Under the pieces are notes generated by a model that saw only the letters and a list, made by a program, of their open reading frames with translations, did not search any database and was not told the DNA's origin. Both the position numbers and the translations under genes were made by a program. 64,000 nucleotides of DNA. Source: Rheinheimera sp. D18. Lineage in GTDB: Bacteria > Pseudomonadota > Gammaproteobacteria > Enterobacterales > Alteromonadaceae. The number at the start of each line of letters is the position of its first letter. Position 1 is the first letter of the stretch. The stretch spans positions 2,728,001-2,792,000 of the forward strand of contig NZ_CP037745.1 of the NCBI RefSeq assembly GCF_004345025.1. The letters are read 5' to 3'. Positions 26,980 through 36,093 of this stretch are shown here, one piece after another.

Positions 26980-27630
26980 TTAACTAAAGCTGTCTTTTAG
27001 CTTTAGCTTTTCAAACAAGATACCCGCTAGCGTCCGGTTATTAACATCAAGCTTGCGTAATATCGCCGAAACATGCTGCTTTACTGTGGTTTCTTGCACG
27101 TTCATTTCATAGGCAATTTGCTTATTCAGCAAACCATCGGCGATCATTTTTAATACTCGAAACTGCTGTGGTGTTAATTGCTCTAGGCGCTGGGCAAAGT
27201 CCTCATCAATTAACGGTACCGCATTATTAACATCAGCCACTAACTCGGCCGGTAACCAGCTGTCACCATTTAATACTGCGGCTATAGCTTCAGACAGCAT
27301 TTCAAGCGGTACAGATTTGGGTATATACGCTGCAGCGCCTAACGTAAGCGCTTGCTTAATAATAACCGGGTCTTCTTCTGCCGATACCATAATAACCGGC
27401 ACATCGGGGTATTCTGTGCGCAGCGCAGTTAAGCCAGTAAAACCATCGCTACCGGGCATTTTCAAGTCAAGAAAGATAAAGTTAGTGTCGGGGTGAGCAC
27501 GCAGTAGCGGCCATAGTTGTTGCATGCTTTGCGCTTGTAATAATAGCGCATCATTACCAAGAATATTGGCGCAGGCTTGAGCTAAAGCAACGCGAAATAG
27601 TGGGTGGTCGTCAGCAATTAAAGCAATCAT
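26980..27630 (-). CDS. crbR: LuxR-family response regulator, CrbR-like
   Basis: A 216-residue regulator: a receiver domain (1-120) with Asp55 in FIFLDLKMPG, MVSAEEDP, and the conserved Lys in AYIPKS, then a LuxR-type helix-turn-helix (about 145-210, LTPQQFRVLKMIADGLLNKQ and VQETTVKQHVSAIL). The sequence type is that of CrbR/ErdR, the partner of SSF-domain kinases. It faces the CrbS-like gene (15617-19075) across the bacteriocin island. The likely targets are acetate-type carbon genes. Confidence 0.82.
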   Translation of the reverse strand: MIALIADDHPLFRVALAQACANILGNDALLLQAQSMQQLWPLLRAHPDTNFIFLDLKMPGSDGFTGLTALRTEYPDVPVIMVSAEEDPVIIKQALTLGAAAYIPKSVPLEMLSEAIAAVLNGDSWLPAELVADVNNAVPLIDEDFAQRLEQLTPQQFRVLKMIADGLLNKQIAYEMNVQETTVKQHVSAILRKLDVNNRTLAGILFEKLKLKDSFS

Positions 27631-27697
27631 AAATTCAGTTCTGAGCCTTTTGGCCCATAATGTACCGGGGCTTGCGCCCCGGCAAGGGTTTTCTTAA

Positions 27698-29944
27698 TTA
27701 GAAACGGTAACCAACACTTAAGCTAATGGTGCGTGGGTCAATATAAAAACCCAATACCGAGTTATCAAGTGCCGGGCCAGCAAAGTTGTAGCCCGCGATA
27801 CGCGCTTGTTTGTCACCTAAGTTTTTGCCCTGCAGAGCAACGTCCCAATGGCCATCATTTGAGTACCAATTTACACCGGCATTAAATACGCTGTAACCGC
27901 CGTAATCTAGCACCGATGGCACTTCAAAAATTTGCGTTTCACTGCGATGTGCCATATTCGCGGTAATAACAAATTCACCAATTTCAGTCGCAATGCTGTA
28001 CTTACCCGCTAAGGTTGCAGTTAACTCCGGTGTGTTAGCAAAGGCCCACACGTTAGATACATCAACTACTTTTTGCTGAGTGGGGTCAAAAAACTCTACT
28101 TTATTGAAGCTGGCATCTAAGTAACCGACAATCATGCTAAGTTCAAAGTCGTTAGTAACGGCAAACTGAGCTTCTAATTCCACACCGTTAATATCAGCAC
28201 TGGCCGCGTTTAGTACTTGTGATGCAACAGTAACAACACCCGGTGACGTTTCAACCGCACGCTGCACCGTTACCTGCATATCATCGTAAGATGACATAAA
28301 CACCGACGCGTTAACACGTAATCGTTGGTCTAACCATTCACTCTTCATACCTAATTCAAAGGTATCAACCGTTTCTTCTTGGTAAGGCTTGCTTGCATCT
28401 GGGTTAATAGCTTGGTTGGCTCGCATATCAAAGCCACCTGATTTAAAGCCATCGGTATAGCTACCATACAGCATTAAGTCACGACTATACTGATACTCTG
28501 CGCCGATACGCGGCGAAAAGTGGCTAAAGCTTTCTTTACCAGTAAATTCAGTTTGCGTAGCTAAATAAACGCCGTTAGGATCACGTGGGAATTTATAACC
28601 GGCATAAACATAACGGTAAACATCGGCCTCTTTGTCATCTTTGGTATAACGACCACCAAAGGTTAAAGACCATTTATCATCTAGCTGATACGAACCCTGT
28701 GCATAAGCGGCAATACTATCGGTTTGCACACAGCCACCGTTTTCTGTAGTGCTAGCGCCATAAACTACCTGACCAAAGGCACCGCAGGCTTCGCCGTCGT
28801 AGTAATATAGCCCCGAAGCGACCTTCAGCTTGTCATCACTGTACATCAGCTGTAACTCTTGAGATACCTGCGTATCTTCATAAAATGCGGGGATATCCAG
28901 TGTAGGGAAGGTTGTTGAGTCAAAATCGATATTGGTATCGGTTTTACCTTCACGATGTGCAGTAACCGACTTAAGTGTCCAATTCTCTGACAAATCTAGC
29001 GTCATGGTAAGTGACTGGCCTTCAGTTTCTACCTTGTTTGTTACCGGCATACTAATATTAGCATCGTATACACTGGTTGGTTGCGTATCGGTAGGCGCTA
29101 ATGCACTAGGGAATAAACGAAAACCGCCACGTGGATTAGATTCATCTACCGTTTTATCGGCATTTAACGCTAAACGGAAATTGTCTGCGACATTCCACTG
29201 TACGCTTACACGTCCAGTCATTAACTCTTTATTGTAGTTGTCATCGCCGGTGTTAAGAAACTTACCAAAACCATCACGATTAAAGTTAGCAAAAGCACCG
29301 CTAATAAACAGGTTATCTGCTAACGCCGTTTGACCAGAAATTTTCAAATCACGCTGACTTTTAGTACCTAAGGTGCCACGAACGGCGAATTCATTCTCGC
29401 CGGTAAGTTGCTTAGTGACATATTTTACTGCACCACCAATAGTGTTACGACCATACAAGGTACCTTGCGGGCCACGCAACACTTCTATGCGTTCCACGTC
29501 ATATACGTCTAACGCCGCGCCCTGAGGTCGCGCCATGTAAACATCATCAATGTAGATACCCACGCCTGGTTCAAAACCCCATAGTGGATCTTGTTGGCCA
29601 ATACCACGGATATAGGCCGTTAGCGTACTATTTGTGCCGCGCGATACTTGCAAGGTGGTATTGGGTGAAAACTGCGCGACAGCCGTAATATTGTCCATAC
29701 CGCGCTGCGCTAATTCTTCTTCACCTAATGAGGTTACAGCAACCGGCACTTCTTGCAAATTTTCTACAGTACGACGAGCGGTTACTTCAATACGCTCTAA
29801 CTTAACGTCATCGGCGCCTTTGGCAGTTTCTTGCGCTAGCACGGTGCCGGCAAAACAACCACTAATAGCTAAGGCAACTAAACTAGGCTTGAGTAAGGTA
29901 CGGCTAAACTTGTGCGTTGCATTAATCTTATAATTATTGGCCAT
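27698..29944 (-). CDS. TonB-dependent outer-membrane receptor
   Basis: A 748-residue receptor. It has an extended signal peptide ending VLAQ, a TonB-box region (LERIEVTARRT), a plug domain (EVPVAVTSLGEEEL, RGIGQQDPLW, RIEVLRGPQGTLYGRNTIGGAVKYVT) and a 22-strand-type barrel ending in Phe (SVGYRF). The plug form (iron-complex OMR family) does not fix the substrate. It is divergent from a GntP permease and secreted hydrolase, 156 bases away, so it may carry the precursor of their substrate across the outer membrane. Confidence 0.93.
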   Translation of the reverse strand: MANNYKINATHKFSRTLLKPSLVALAISGCFAGTVLAQETAKGADDVKLERIEVTARRTVENLQEVPVAVTSLGEEELAQRGMDNITAVAQFSPNTTLQVSRGTNSTLTAYIRGIGQQDPLWGFEPGVGIYIDDVYMARPQGAALDVYDVERIEVLRGPQGTLYGRNTIGGAVKYVTKQLTGENEFAVRGTLGTKSQRDLKISGQTALADNLFISGAFANFNRDGFGKFLNTGDDNYNKELMTGRVSVQWNVADNFRLALNADKTVDESNPRGGFRLFPSALAPTDTQPTSVYDANISMPVTNKVETEGQSLTMTLDLSENWTLKSVTAHREGKTDTNIDFDSTTFPTLDIPAFYEDTQVSQELQLMYSDDKLKVASGLYYYDGEACGAFGQVVYGASTTENGGCVQTDSIAAYAQGSYQLDDKWSLTFGGRYTKDDKEADVYRYVYAGYKFPRDPNGVYLATQTEFTGKESFSHFSPRIGAEYQYSRDLMLYGSYTDGFKSGGFDMRANQAINPDASKPYQEETVDTFELGMKSEWLDQRLRVNASVFMSSYDDMQVTVQRAVETSPGVVTVASQVLNAASADINGVELEAQFAVTNDFELSMIVGYLDASFNKVEFFDPTQQKVVDVSNVWAFANTPELTATLAGKYSIATEIGEFVITANMAHRSETQIFEVPSVLDYGGYSVFNAGVNWYSNDGHWDVALQGKNLGDKQARIAGYNFAGPALDNSVLGFYIDPRTISLSVGYRF

Positions 29945-30100
29945 GTTGGCTCTCCTGCTGTTTGTGTTCGCATATCTTGTTTTTATTTATCTAGGGTTAC
30001 TGTAGGCCTAAACGCAGAATTTTTAACCTGTACCTTAGTACTATGGTGATGTGAGCCTTCCTGTATCAGACTAAGCGAAAATGAGCACAAGGATAATAAG

Positions 30101-31402
30101 ATGTTGAGTCTTCTTGGATTATTGGCCGGCCTTGGCCTACTTATCGTACTTACCATGCGTGGTTTCAACCTATTTATTACCGCACCTCTGTGCGCACTGC
30201 TAGTGGCCGTAACCAACGGCATTCCATTTTGGCATGTTAGCGACAAAATAGACTTTGTTAATGGCTATATGTCTGGTTTCTCTGGTTTTGTCGCCGCTTG
30301 GTTTTTAATGTTTTTACTCGGTTCACTATTTGGCAAGCTGATGGAGCACACCGGCGCTGCCGACTCGGTAGCTTTGATGATTGTGAACAAGCTAGGCCAG
30401 GGCAAAGCGGTACTCGCTGTGGTGCTGGCTTGTGCCGTACTTACTTACGGCGGTGTTAGTGTATTTGTCGTCGCATTTTCTGCCTACCCTATGGCGGTAA
30501 GTTTATTTAAAGGTGCCAACCTGCCCCGCCGCTTTATTCCTGCAGCACTAGCGCTGGGTTCAGTTACCTTTACGATGACCTCTGCTGGCTCGCCAGAAAT
30601 TCAAAATTGGATCCCTATTCCCTATCTTAAAACCACGCCTTACGCTGGCTGGCAAGTTAGTATTATGGTGGCGATTTTTATGGCGGTTGTCGGCTATATG
30701 TTACTGATGTGGATGATAAAGCATGCAGTAAAACAAGGTGAACACTTTAGCCAACGTGCCGGCGACCCAGAAATTACTGACCGCGAATTACCACATCCAA
30801 TTAAAGGTATCGCGCCTTTAGGTGTGGTGTTATTACTCGCGTTTTTACTACACGACAGCTTACAGCAAGCCGCGCTAATAGTGGCGCTTACCGGCGGTGT
30901 CGTGAGTTTATATTTACTTAACTTTCGTTTTTTACATAACCCTGCTGCTGCGACGAATGAAGGCGTATTAGGCGCGTTATTAGCCATTGGCAACACCGCT
31001 GCCGTAGTCGGCTTTGGTTCAGTGGCTAAACTAACCCCTGCTTTTGCCAGCGTAGTAAACTATATGACACACTTACCTGGCCCAGAGTTGGTGGGTGCCG
31101 CTGTTGCGGTTAGTGCGATTGCCGGCTTAACCGGCTCAGCATCGGGTGGCCAAGTGATTGCACTACCCGAGATTGCACCGCACTATTTAGACCGCGGCGT
31201 TAACCCAGAACAGCTACACCGTGTGGTGGCTATTTCGTCTGGTGCGCTAGACTCGCTGCCGCATAACGGCTACGTGGTTACCACTATTCGTGCTATTTGT
31301 GGTGAAAGCCACCACAATGCTTATTGGCCGGTAGCCGTAGTTAGTGTATTGGTCCCTGTGTTGGGCACGGCACTGGCTATCGTATTATTTCAGTGGTTTT
31401 AA
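30101..31402 (+). CDS. GntP-family hydroxy-acid/gluconate permease
   Basis: A 433-residue inner-membrane symporter with 12 or more hydrophobic segments. The N-terminus (LLGLLAGLGLLIVLTMRGFN) and TGSASGGQVIALPEIAPHYLDRGVNPEQLHRVVAISSGALDSLPHNG region match the GntP family, which includes gluconate and 3-hydroxybutyrate carriers. It is nine bases upstream of a secreted alpha/beta hydrolase in the same direction. The pairing suggests that the hydrolase frees a hydroxy acid which this protein imports. Confidence 0.85.
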   Translation: MLSLLGLLAGLGLLIVLTMRGFNLFITAPLCALLVAVTNGIPFWHVSDKIDFVNGYMSGFSGFVAAWFLMFLLGSLFGKLMEHTGAADSVALMIVNKLGQGKAVLAVVLACAVLTYGGVSVFVVAFSAYPMAVSLFKGANLPRRFIPAALALGSVTFTMTSAGSPEIQNWIPIPYLKTTPYAGWQVSIMVAIFMAVVGYMLLMWMIKHAVKQGEHFSQRAGDPEITDRELPHPIKGIAPLGVVLLLAFLLHDSLQQAALIVALTGGVVSLYLLNFRFLHNPAAATNEGVLGALLAIGNTAAVVGFGSVAKLTPAFASVVNYMTHLPGPELVGAAVAVSAIAGLTGSASGGQVIALPEIAPHYLDRGVNPEQLHRVVAISSGALDSLPHNGYVVTTIRAICGESHHNAYWPVAVVSVLVPVLGTALAIVLFQWF

Positions 31403-31411
31403 GGACTTAAC

Positions 31412-32575
31412 ATGCGTATTTTTTTGACCATACTGCTACTTGCTGGGTTAAGTTTTAATGCCTGCAGTGACACACTCATTGTTCAAAAGCAGCGCTTTAC
31501 GCTAGATCGTTTTACTACTGCAAGCGGTAGCACTATTGCCCCAGTTAATATTGGCTGGGAAGCCTATGGCAAGCTTAATGCTGACAAATCTAATGTTATT
31601 TTAATCACTCATTATTTTTCGGGTACTAGCCATGCTGCAGGTAAATACCATGCAGCAGACACTGCCGCTGGCTACTGGGACGCCATTGTTGGCCCGGGTA
31701 AAGCCATAGATACTAATAAGTTTTACGTGATTAGCAGTGATACGCTAGTTAACGCTAACGTATTTGATGCCAACGTAATAACTACCGGCCCTGCAACCAT
31801 TAACCCCGCCACAGGTAAGCCGTATGGCTTAAGTTTTCCGGTAGTTACCATTGGCGATTTTGTTGAAGTACAAAAAGCCTTACTCGATAGTTTAGGTATT
31901 TCAACGTTACATGCGGTTGTCGGCCCATCAATGGGTTCATTTCAGGCTATTGAATGGGCAGTGCGCTACCCAGATAAAGTGCAGCGATTAATTCCAGTAA
32001 TTGGTAGTGCTTACATGGATGCCTACAGCGCCGTTAAGTTAGAGCGTTGGTCTTATCCGATTAAAACAGATCCAGCATGGTTAAATGGTGACTATTACCA
32101 ACAAGGCCAACCAATACAGGGCCTGACTACGGCACTGGCATATATTACGCAAGATGCACTGAATCCGGTTGGCTTTAACCTAAATTATCCAGCCCCTGAG
32201 CTTGATACTGCACCACAACATGATATTCGCGCTAGTTTTTCTGCATGGCAGCAGTTAATGCAGCAGGCAAAATTACGTGCTACCTATCAAGACGCTAATC
32301 ATATTCTTTACCTAGTTCGCGCTTCCCAGTTGTGGCGCGCGGGCATGGGTGACAATTGGCGACAAGCCGTGGCTAAAATTACCGCGCCAACGCTGTTTTT
32401 ACCCGCCACGGGTGACTTGTTGCTACCGCCAATGTTAAGCAAAAATAGTGCAGCAGCTATGGCGGCTGCAGGCAACACGCCACAATATGCTGAAATCCCT
32501 GGTAACTGGGGGCATTTAGACGGTGTTATCGGTATCGAGGCCGTTGCTAGCCAAATTGCCGGCTTTTTGAACTAA
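31412..32575 (+). CDS. Secreted MetX-like alpha/beta hydrolase
   Basis: A 387-residue protein with an N-terminal signal peptide. The homoserine O-acetyltransferase-like fold is clear: nucleophile Ser in VVGPSMGSFQAIEW, catalytic Asp in LPATGDLLLPP and His in NWGHLDGV. True MetX is cytoplasmic. The signal peptide makes acyl transfer from CoA unlikely here, so hydrolysis of an ester in the periplasm is the better guess. It shares a transcript with the GntP permease. Confidence 0.78.
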   Translation: MRIFLTILLLAGLSFNACSDTLIVQKQRFTLDRFTTASGSTIAPVNIGWEAYGKLNADKSNVILITHYFSGTSHAAGKYHAADTAAGYWDAIVGPGKAIDTNKFYVISSDTLVNANVFDANVITTGPATINPATGKPYGLSFPVVTIGDFVEVQKALLDSLGISTLHAVVGPSMGSFQAIEWAVRYPDKVQRLIPVIGSAYMDAYSAVKLERWSYPIKTDPAWLNGDYYQQGQPIQGLTTALAYITQDALNPVGFNLNYPAPELDTAPQHDIRASFSAWQQLMQQAKLRATYQDANHILYLVRASQLWRAGMGDNWRQAVAKITAPTLFLPATGDLLLPPMLSKNSAAAMAAAGNTPQYAEIPGNWGHLDGVIGIEAVASQIAGFLN

Positions 32576-32596
32576 AAATTAGTCCCCTTCCCTGGT

Positions 32597-32629
32597 GGGT
32601 GCGGCAGGTATTGAGCACCCTTTTTCTTT
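32597..32629 (+). terminator. Terminator after the MetX-like hydrolase
   Basis: GGGTGC (32597-32602) pairs with GCACCC (32615-32620), followed by TTTTTC. Confidence 0.75.
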
Positions 32630-32754
32630 ATGTAATTAAATTCGCAATGTATAGCCTGTTCCGCTTAATATATCCCTCAGTATTTTGCACAACATATACT
32701 ACCCAGGCAAATAGATGCCTTAGTTAACAAATTGATTTATAAAAGGACATAGCA

Positions 32755-34635
32755 ATGGCCTATGATTATGGCAGTGAGTCGTTAGGGATCCGCAATCCAT
32801 TTAAAGCGGAAGGTTTACTGCGAGCCGCACGCGGCTTGGTTGTAACGTTATTAGGTATATACCCGCTATTGCAGGTTGTTAGCTTGGTACAACAGGATAA
32901 AACCCTGGCCTGGATTTCTGCGGCAATTGGCTTTGTGTTATTAGCCGGCGGCTTACGGGCTTTGGGTGGTGGTATTTTTCAAATGTTACGCTTTTTTGTT
33001 GGTCGCAGCGTTCCAACCTCTTTGGCGCCTAACTACAGTAAATCCGAGCGTGAAACGGCGAAACTAGAAAAGCCACATTACAAAAGCATTGATTTAGAAG
33101 AAATGTTAATGGGCAGAAAAAACAAAACCTTTGTTGAACCGGTAGGTTTTATTTCACGCCTAGTACATACCCTGGTACCTAAACTGATCTTTTTGCCCTA
33201 TCCGCTGCGTAATTTAGCTCAGCGTTTCTCTGGCGCGCTTATCGCCACTATTATCGCTTTAGTCGCCTACGCCCTTACTGCCTTTGTGTGTTTAACCGGT
33301 TTAGCCGGCGACACTGGCGATATTTTGTTACCATTTTTTTCTGCGGTATTAGTTATTTATTTAATTTTAAGCTGGCGCGGCGCCAGCACCGTGTATCGCC
33401 AAGCAGAGCGCAGCATTGAAACTCAAGGCAACCTAAAACTGGCAAAAATTATGGCCTTTGCTATTTTAGCGCCAGTAATAATGGGCTTAATCATCAATTT
33501 CTTACTGCAACAACCCGATATTGCCGAGCTTGTTGCTGAGCTACGGCAATCCGAGTTACACAGTTTTGCCATCGCACCACAATTGTTGTTAGTACTGCTA
33601 TTTGCGGCAATCAGCGGAACCTTTATATTTTTGCTGTTAAAACAACGCACCGCACAGGTAAAGGCTCAAACTAAGGTGTCAGAATACCGCGCCAATTGGC
33701 AAGAAAATATCCATCCGCGCGAACTGTTCGTTAATATCGACAACATTGTTATGGCTAATCGTCGTTATAAAGAGATCCCAAACCGCGTATATCGCGAGCT
33801 AAACCCTAACTTGAATGAGCAATCAGAAAGCAAAGGTAATTTTAGCGGCGAAATCATGATAGAAACCCAGCCGGCATATGCACCGCTGGAGCACACCGCT
33901 TTATTTAAGCAGCTGCGTGTTTTCTCGACCATTGCTGGCCAAGTGCTATTGCTTATTGGTCCGTTTATTTTATTTTACTTGCTGTTTGAAGCCCGCTCTA
34001 TCTTAGAACTAGTGCATCAATTTCAAGCTATTGCGCGCCCATCAGACGCGGCAACCCAAAGCTTTGTTATCAGCTTGTTCAACGAAAGCCAATTTATTCT
34101 TAGCTTGCTATTTAGTTGGTTAATTTGCCACAGCTTTGGCCGCTTACTGGAAAATTATAGCCATACGTTTTGGGCCGAACTTAATTTTAACTCGCTACTG
34201 GTATACCTAAAATGTGAAGGTACTTATACCGAAAGTAAATTAACCACAGGTAAAGGTATTTACGATTCTACCGCATCAGAAAACTACGTAATGCGCTCAT
34301 CGTTAACGCCGTGGATTATTAGCTCGCGCATTATGAGTAGCACCTTTGCTGATAGCGGTGCGAAAAACGTAGAGCACCCGCGTCACATATTAGAAATGGA
34401 AGATAACCCACAAGAAATGCAGGCTATTTTGGATGATATTCAAAGTTTCATGTCAAACCGCGAAACCATTGCTAGTATTAAAAACGCGCAAGATTTATCT
34501 AACACAGAACAAATTTACCAAATTAACCAGCAATCGCGCGCGATGCCGGTAACTTCGGATCAAGCAACCTTATCTAGCCCGCAGCAAGACGCCGATGCCA
34601 GTGCGGCTCAAGCTATCGAGCAACCCAAAAGCTAG
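32755..34635 (+). CDS. Large multi-pass membrane protein, function unknown
   Basis: A 626-residue protein with about eight hydrophobic segments, placed as two near the N-terminus (about 24-75), a group at 160-300 and a pair at 385-470. A hydrophilic segment follows residue 300 and the last 130 residues are soluble and Gln/Ala rich at the end. No motif was recognised. RBS AAAAGGAC precedes the ATG. The gene has its own terminator region. Composition is like the surrounding host genes, so it is probably a conserved but uncharacterised family. Confidence 0.6.
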   Translation: MAYDYGSESLGIRNPFKAEGLLRAARGLVVTLLGIYPLLQVVSLVQQDKTLAWISAAIGFVLLAGGLRALGGGIFQMLRFFVGRSVPTSLAPNYSKSERETAKLEKPHYKSIDLEEMLMGRKNKTFVEPVGFISRLVHTLVPKLIFLPYPLRNLAQRFSGALIATIIALVAYALTAFVCLTGLAGDTGDILLPFFSAVLVIYLILSWRGASTVYRQAERSIETQGNLKLAKIMAFAILAPVIMGLIINFLLQQPDIAELVAELRQSELHSFAIAPQLLLVLLFAAISGTFIFLLLKQRTAQVKAQTKVSEYRANWQENIHPRELFVNIDNIVMANRRYKEIPNRVYRELNPNLNEQSESKGNFSGEIMIETQPAYAPLEHTALFKQLRVFSTIAGQVLLLIGPFILFYLLFEARSILELVHQFQAIARPSDAATQSFVISLFNESQFILSLLFSWLICHSFGRLLENYSHTFWAELNFNSLLVYLKCEGTYTESKLTTGKGIYDSTASENYVMRSSLTPWIISSRIMSSTFADSGAKNVEHPRHILEMEDNPQEMQAILDDIQSFMSNRETIASIKNAQDLSNTEQIYQINQQSRAMPVTSDQATLSSPQQDADASAAQAIEQPKS

Positions 34636-34642
34636 CTGCTTA

Positions 34643-34675
34643 GGTTAACTTAAAACAATAGCCACTCAGTTTAAG
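34643..34675 (+). repeat. 33-base direct repeat R1
   Basis: GGTTAACTTAAAACAATAGC... is repeated at 36028-36060 with four differences in 33 bases. R1 contains the left arm of the hairpin AGCCACTCAG (34660-34669) / CTGAGTGGCT (34682-34691), a terminator-like element behind the membrane protein gene. Confidence 0.65.
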
Positions 34676-34691
34676 CAAAAGCTGAGTGGCT
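34660..34691. terminator. Hairpin after the 626-residue membrane protein gene
   Basis: A 10-base perfect stem AGCCACTCAG / CTGAGTGGCT around a 12-base loop. No T tract follows, so it may act in either direction or as an RNA end stabiliser. Confidence 0.5.
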
Positions 34692-34714
34692 ACGCCAAGC
34701 AAGAAGGGCAAAAC

Positions 34715-35669
34715 ATGCAGCGAATTAACGGTAGCAAAGTCTTAACTCTTAGTACTGCGGTAGCGTTAACTTTGCTGGTACTCCCAGTAACTGCGGCAAA
34801 CCCGACTATGTCGGCACAAGACTCCGACCCGGTAAAAATGGGTTGGATGCAGGGTTTCCCGCCAGCGCAAAGCAAACGCATTACGCAACCTGACAGTAAT
34901 TTTTTTAGCTTTCCTAAGCTGCGCTGGTCAGTATGTAACATGCGCCAACTGTTACCCACCACCAATATTAACCGCGCAATTAGCCATTATCAGCCACTGG
35001 TTTTTTCACCGTTAGCCAATATAGACGAGCTGCGTTTTACACCGCTGAATAGCAACCAAACTATGACCTAGCAGCAAAGCCTAATGGCAAACTATACCGA
35101 TGGCATTATCGTGTTGCATCAAGGTAAAGTGGTGTATGAGCGCTATTTTGGTTGTCTGAATGAAACTGAATATCATGCCGCCATGTCAATGACGAAATCT
35201 TTAACCGGTTTATTAGCAGAAATGCTGATCGCTCAGGGCAAGTTAGATGACAATTGATAGCTTGGGTACGCCGTTTGCCGGCGGTGGCTTAAGTGCAACC
35301 TTACGTGACATGGCAAAATTAGGCCAAGCTATATTAAACAATGGCAAAGTTAATAATGTACAAGCTATTCCGCAGCAAGCCATCGACAGTATTCGCCAAG
35401 GCGGTAACCCTGAAGTTTTTGCCAAAGCAGATTACACTACCTTGCCAAAGGGTAGTTACAAAAGCATGTGGTGGATACTGCACAACAAACATCACGCTTT
35501 TGCAGCCCGCGGTGTGCACGGTCAAACGATGTATATTGACCCAACCGCGCAAATGGTGATTGTTCGCTTTGCCTCACATCCCATAGCAGCTAATGGCGTC
35601 AATGATCCAACATCATTACCCGCGTATCAAGCACTAGCAGAGTATTTGTTGCAACAGAAAAACTTTTAA
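34715..35669 (+). pseudogene. Broken secreted serine hydrolase (beta-lactamase/6-aminohexanoate-dimer hydrolase type)
   Basis: Three pieces of one gene. Residues 1-118 (34715-35071) have a signal peptide and the start of the domain, then an in-frame TAG. The same frame continues after it (35072-35260) with YTDGIIVLHQGKVVYERY and the nucleophile motif SMTKSLTGLL, then stops. From 35247 the C-terminal part (GTPFAGGGLSATLRDM, MWWILHNKHHAFAARGVHG) continues in another frame. The central 100 or more residues carrying the Tyr-x-Asn motif are missing. Stop, deletion and frame change show decay. The locus lies between repeats R1 and R2. Confidence 0.85.
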
Positions 35670-35678
35670 TTGTTTACG

Positions 35679-35996
35679 TTAGTGCTGCATCCAAACACCA
35701 TTTGTTATTTGGCAATCTATCGAGTCAAGTGCCATATGAATGGATAAGCCGAGCCCAAGGAGCCTAGTTTTAGGCAAGAAACAAAGCAAAATATATACCG
35801 CAATAAGCCACAATTTATGCAACGGATGAAAGTTAATGCTACAACGGTTAGGATCATATATCGGCTGTGCAATAAGATGATCGATATCGACGAGCATAGT
35901 TGCCGCAAGTATTAGGTAAGCTGATTTCCAATTATGTCGAAAAAATAGCGCCACCAATATTGCGGGAATAATAAAGTGCAAACCTATATGCAGCAT
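35679..35996 (-). CDS. Small membrane protein with metal-type His/Asp motifs (DUF6122-like)
   Basis: A 105-residue protein with three or four hydrophobic segments. LVDIDHLIAQP, FHPLHKLW and HMALDSID supply conserved His and Asp residues like the YdjM/DUF6122 membrane-bound hydrolase-like families. It converges on the broken hydrolase gene and is enclosed by repeats R1 and R2. The role is unknown. The family call is from motif memory and moderate. Confidence 0.6.
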   Translation of the reverse strand: MLHIGLHFIIPAILVALFFRHNWKSAYLILAATMLVDIDHLIAQPIYDPNRCSINFHPLHKLWLIAVYILLCFLPKTRLLGLGLSIHMALDSIDCQITNGVWMQH

Positions 35997-36027
35997 TACG
36001 TATTATTACCCCTTCGCGTTCGAGTCT

Positions 36028-36060
36028 GGTTAATCTAAAACAATAGCCACTCAGGTTAAA
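36028..36060 (+). repeat. 33-base direct repeat R2
   Basis: GGTTAATCTAAAACAATAGC... matches R1 at 34643-34675 at 29 of 33 positions. Its hairpin right arm is degenerate (GATGAATGGC), so it looks like an older or damaged copy of the same element. Confidence 0.65.
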
Positions 36061-36093
36061 GATGAATGGCCAATTGGATAAAAGGGCCGCACG

